From Lactifluus volemus (taxonomy: Eukaryota; Basidiomycota; Agaricomycetes; Russulales; Russulaceae), in NCBI GenBank assembly GCA_022376515.1, contig WTXI01000486.1:1-22192 (forward strand): a stretch of DNA of 22,192 nt, in the 5' to 3' direction. A model generated the notes under the pieces. The model did not search any database and was not told the origin of the DNA. It worked only from the letters and a program-made list of their open reading frames with translations. Below are positions 21,001 through 22,192 of this stretch, in pieces. A program made the translations under genes and the position numbers. How positions within the stretch are numbered: the stretch's first letter is position 1; each line of letters begins with the position of its first letter.

Positions 21001-22192
21001 TCAGATCATCGCATGTCGCTGCCGCGATTTATCTCATACCAGCACGGCGCATGGGCGGCGGAGTGCGGAAAGTGTTCGTCATGTCTTTATGCTCTCCCTT
21101 TACTTTCTTCTCTGACCAATTTATTTACAGTAGGTGATACCGGTATGATACTGTCAGCATTTGGGTCATGGCTGCAGGCTCTCTGGGATCATGGTGAACC
21201 GGGGGGTCCTTCTATCCTTTTCCAACCAACGGAGTTGTTAACAACAATTCATACATGGTAAGATGTGTGACATCCAGGCTTGAGCCATTCTGATTTACTC
21301 TCAGTGATTGGCATGGCGTCACTTTGGAATCAGTGGGCGATTATCAAAAAGCCCTTGAGCATCACTCGCGATTTTTCACCGTGGCTGGGAATCTGGGCTC
21401 AACTCGAACGGACGATTTGACAACCTTACACCGAAAGACATTGTTACTTGTAGGCACTCAGTTTCTTCACATTACGATCCATTTTGGCTTATTTCCAAAT
21501 CAGCTCGTGTATTGCTTCCATGAATCTTTCGACGAACCTACACTCAAAGACCTGCAAGAGGCTTATCACGGTTCCTCGTCATTCTCTGAAGTCCTGTCTT
21601 TGTTGAGACTCTCGTCGCACGTATGGCTCACATCGTCCGTCGATCGTCTCAGTGGCCCAATGGCTCAAATAGGCTCTGACGAGTCTCGCCCTGCTAGCCT
21701 TAGAACGTTAGGCCATAGCTGGATTGCGCTTTCCCGCTTCTTCTTGGATGCATACGTTCCAGACATCCCGTTGGATCCAGCGGCCTCGCAAGGCTCCAGA
21801 TCAGCGTTCTGGAGCAAAGAACTCGCCTCCTTGTCCATGAATTAGACCTTGAGATCAACTTGGAGCGCAGTGTCACCGGAAATATCAGCAATGGAACCAT
21901 CGGCTACCTTGACGAGCAGATAAGGCACATCCGGGAGTGTTTGGATAACCTTCCCAACCCACCCTTGAAAACTACACGCGATCTCGTGAAGCTCCGAGAA
22001 TTTTGGTCCGAGGTTTCGCAATTTATGCTCAAAGTAATCCCCGAATCTCGGCTGAACCTGCTCGCCCACGCATTCCATGTGAAAAGCCCAGAAGCCTCAG
22101 CAAGTGAGCATGTCATCCAAGAGTCCATTGCCAGATTTTATCGGCGCCTCGAAAGTGTCTATCCGGAGTTCGACGATATCAGCAGGCCCTTG
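12080..22192 (+). CDS. MDN1: Midasin (Rea1), six-AAA dynein-like ATPase of 60S ribosome assembly, 3' part outside window
   Basis: Midasin pulls assembly factors (the Ytm1 and Rsa4 substrates of yeast) off pre-60S particles in the nucleolus and nucleoplasm. Exons: 12080-12390, 12441-12938, 12984-14564, 14616-14813, 14862-17282, 17338-17409, 17476-19890, 19979-20254 (or from 19937), 20302-20611, 20665-20761, 20823-20922, unsettled exon(s) in 20970-21130, 21131-21257, 21305->22192. P-loops: AAA1 PPSSGKT (residue about 323), AAA2 GETGTGKT (686), AAA3 GPTSSGKT (1122), AAA4 GETGSGKT (1417), AAA5 GSPGVGKT (1802), AAA6 GPSNSGKT (2111). Walker B is LLDEVNL, VLDELNL, LLDEISL and LLDEMNL in AAA2-5, but FQGIDKGS in AAA1 and LLDNANL in AAA6. 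A basic PRKRRR patch lies in AAA2. After AAA6 the linker contains LGHSWIALSRFFLD and YVPDIPLDPAA. About 3,100 of some 5,000 residues are present; the acidic tail and MIDAS domain are missing. Single-base frameshifts near 17024 and 21816 break the frame. Start: first ATG of a double ATG after a leader intron. Confidence 0.95.
17023..17030 (+). other. Apparent -1 frameshift in midasin AAA4
   Basis: The frame through LAEKGG and SLVQA meets a TGA at 17053-17055. The family's sensor region (IGFQLIATMNPGGDYGKKEL) continues from GAA at 17025 in the next frame. One extra base between 17024 and 17025 would join them as VQAEIGFQ. No intron fits: the only good acceptor (CAG at 17022) has no matching donor that keeps the conserved LAEKGG. 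Confidence 0.75.
21813..21823 (+). other. Apparent -1 frameshift in the midasin linker
   Basis: The frame ending SRSAFWSK meets a TAG at 21843-21845. The other frame reads RTRLLVHELDLEINLERSVTG and stays open to the window end. One more A in the AAA run at 21816-21818 would join them. No GT-AG pair in range explains the switch. Confidence 0.7.

Noticed and set aside
1..22192. CRISPR arrays, bacterial operon signals, rRNA and tRNA genes
   Set aside because: No spaced direct repeats, no tRNA cloverleaf with a convincing B-box, and no rRNA-like stretch were seen; the spliced genes show this is eukaryotic nuclear DNA.

Overview
The window looks like nuclear DNA of a mushroom-forming basidiomycete (Agaricomycetes). 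The evidence is many very short GT-AG introns (45-66 bases) with CTNAY-like branch sites, an F-box-like protein of a kind expanded in these fungi, a fungal-type PLP decarboxylase with a C-terminal extension, and a fungal midasin. A boletoid fungus is a guess from the style of the F-box protein only.

Layout. (1) Positions 1-3730, minus strand: a ten-exon group II PLP-dependent decarboxylase, including a 5-base microexon. Its C-terminal extension carries an apparent one-base frameshift, and its last exon runs off the left edge. A TATA box lies at 3791-3797. (2) Positions 3731-9262: about 5.5 kb with no gene I can support. It holds short palindromes, low-complexity DNA, an AT-rich tract, one coding-like stretch with a single stop (7973-8467), and a perfect 11-bp hairpin just before the next gene. 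(3) Positions 9263-10903, plus strand: an F-box-like protein, probably with one in-frame, stop-free intron. (4) Positions 10904-12079: intergenic, ending in a likely 5' UTR intron. (5) From 12080 past the right edge, plus strand: midasin (MDN1/REA1), the giant six-AAA ATPase of 60S ribosome assembly. All six AAA modules and the start of the long linker are inside the window. Reading frame is lost by one base in AAA4 (about 17024) and in the linker (about 21816), and exon joins at 20.9-21.1 kb are unsettled.

The three genes have unrelated roles (amine or amino-acid metabolism, protein turnover, ribosome assembly), and no shared pathway or gene cluster is evident. I found no convincing new multi-gene system. 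The most useful observations are the microexon, the stop-free introns that naive translation would keep in the proteins, and three frameshifts that all look like one missing base. In an essential gene such as midasin that pattern suggests assembly error more than decay.
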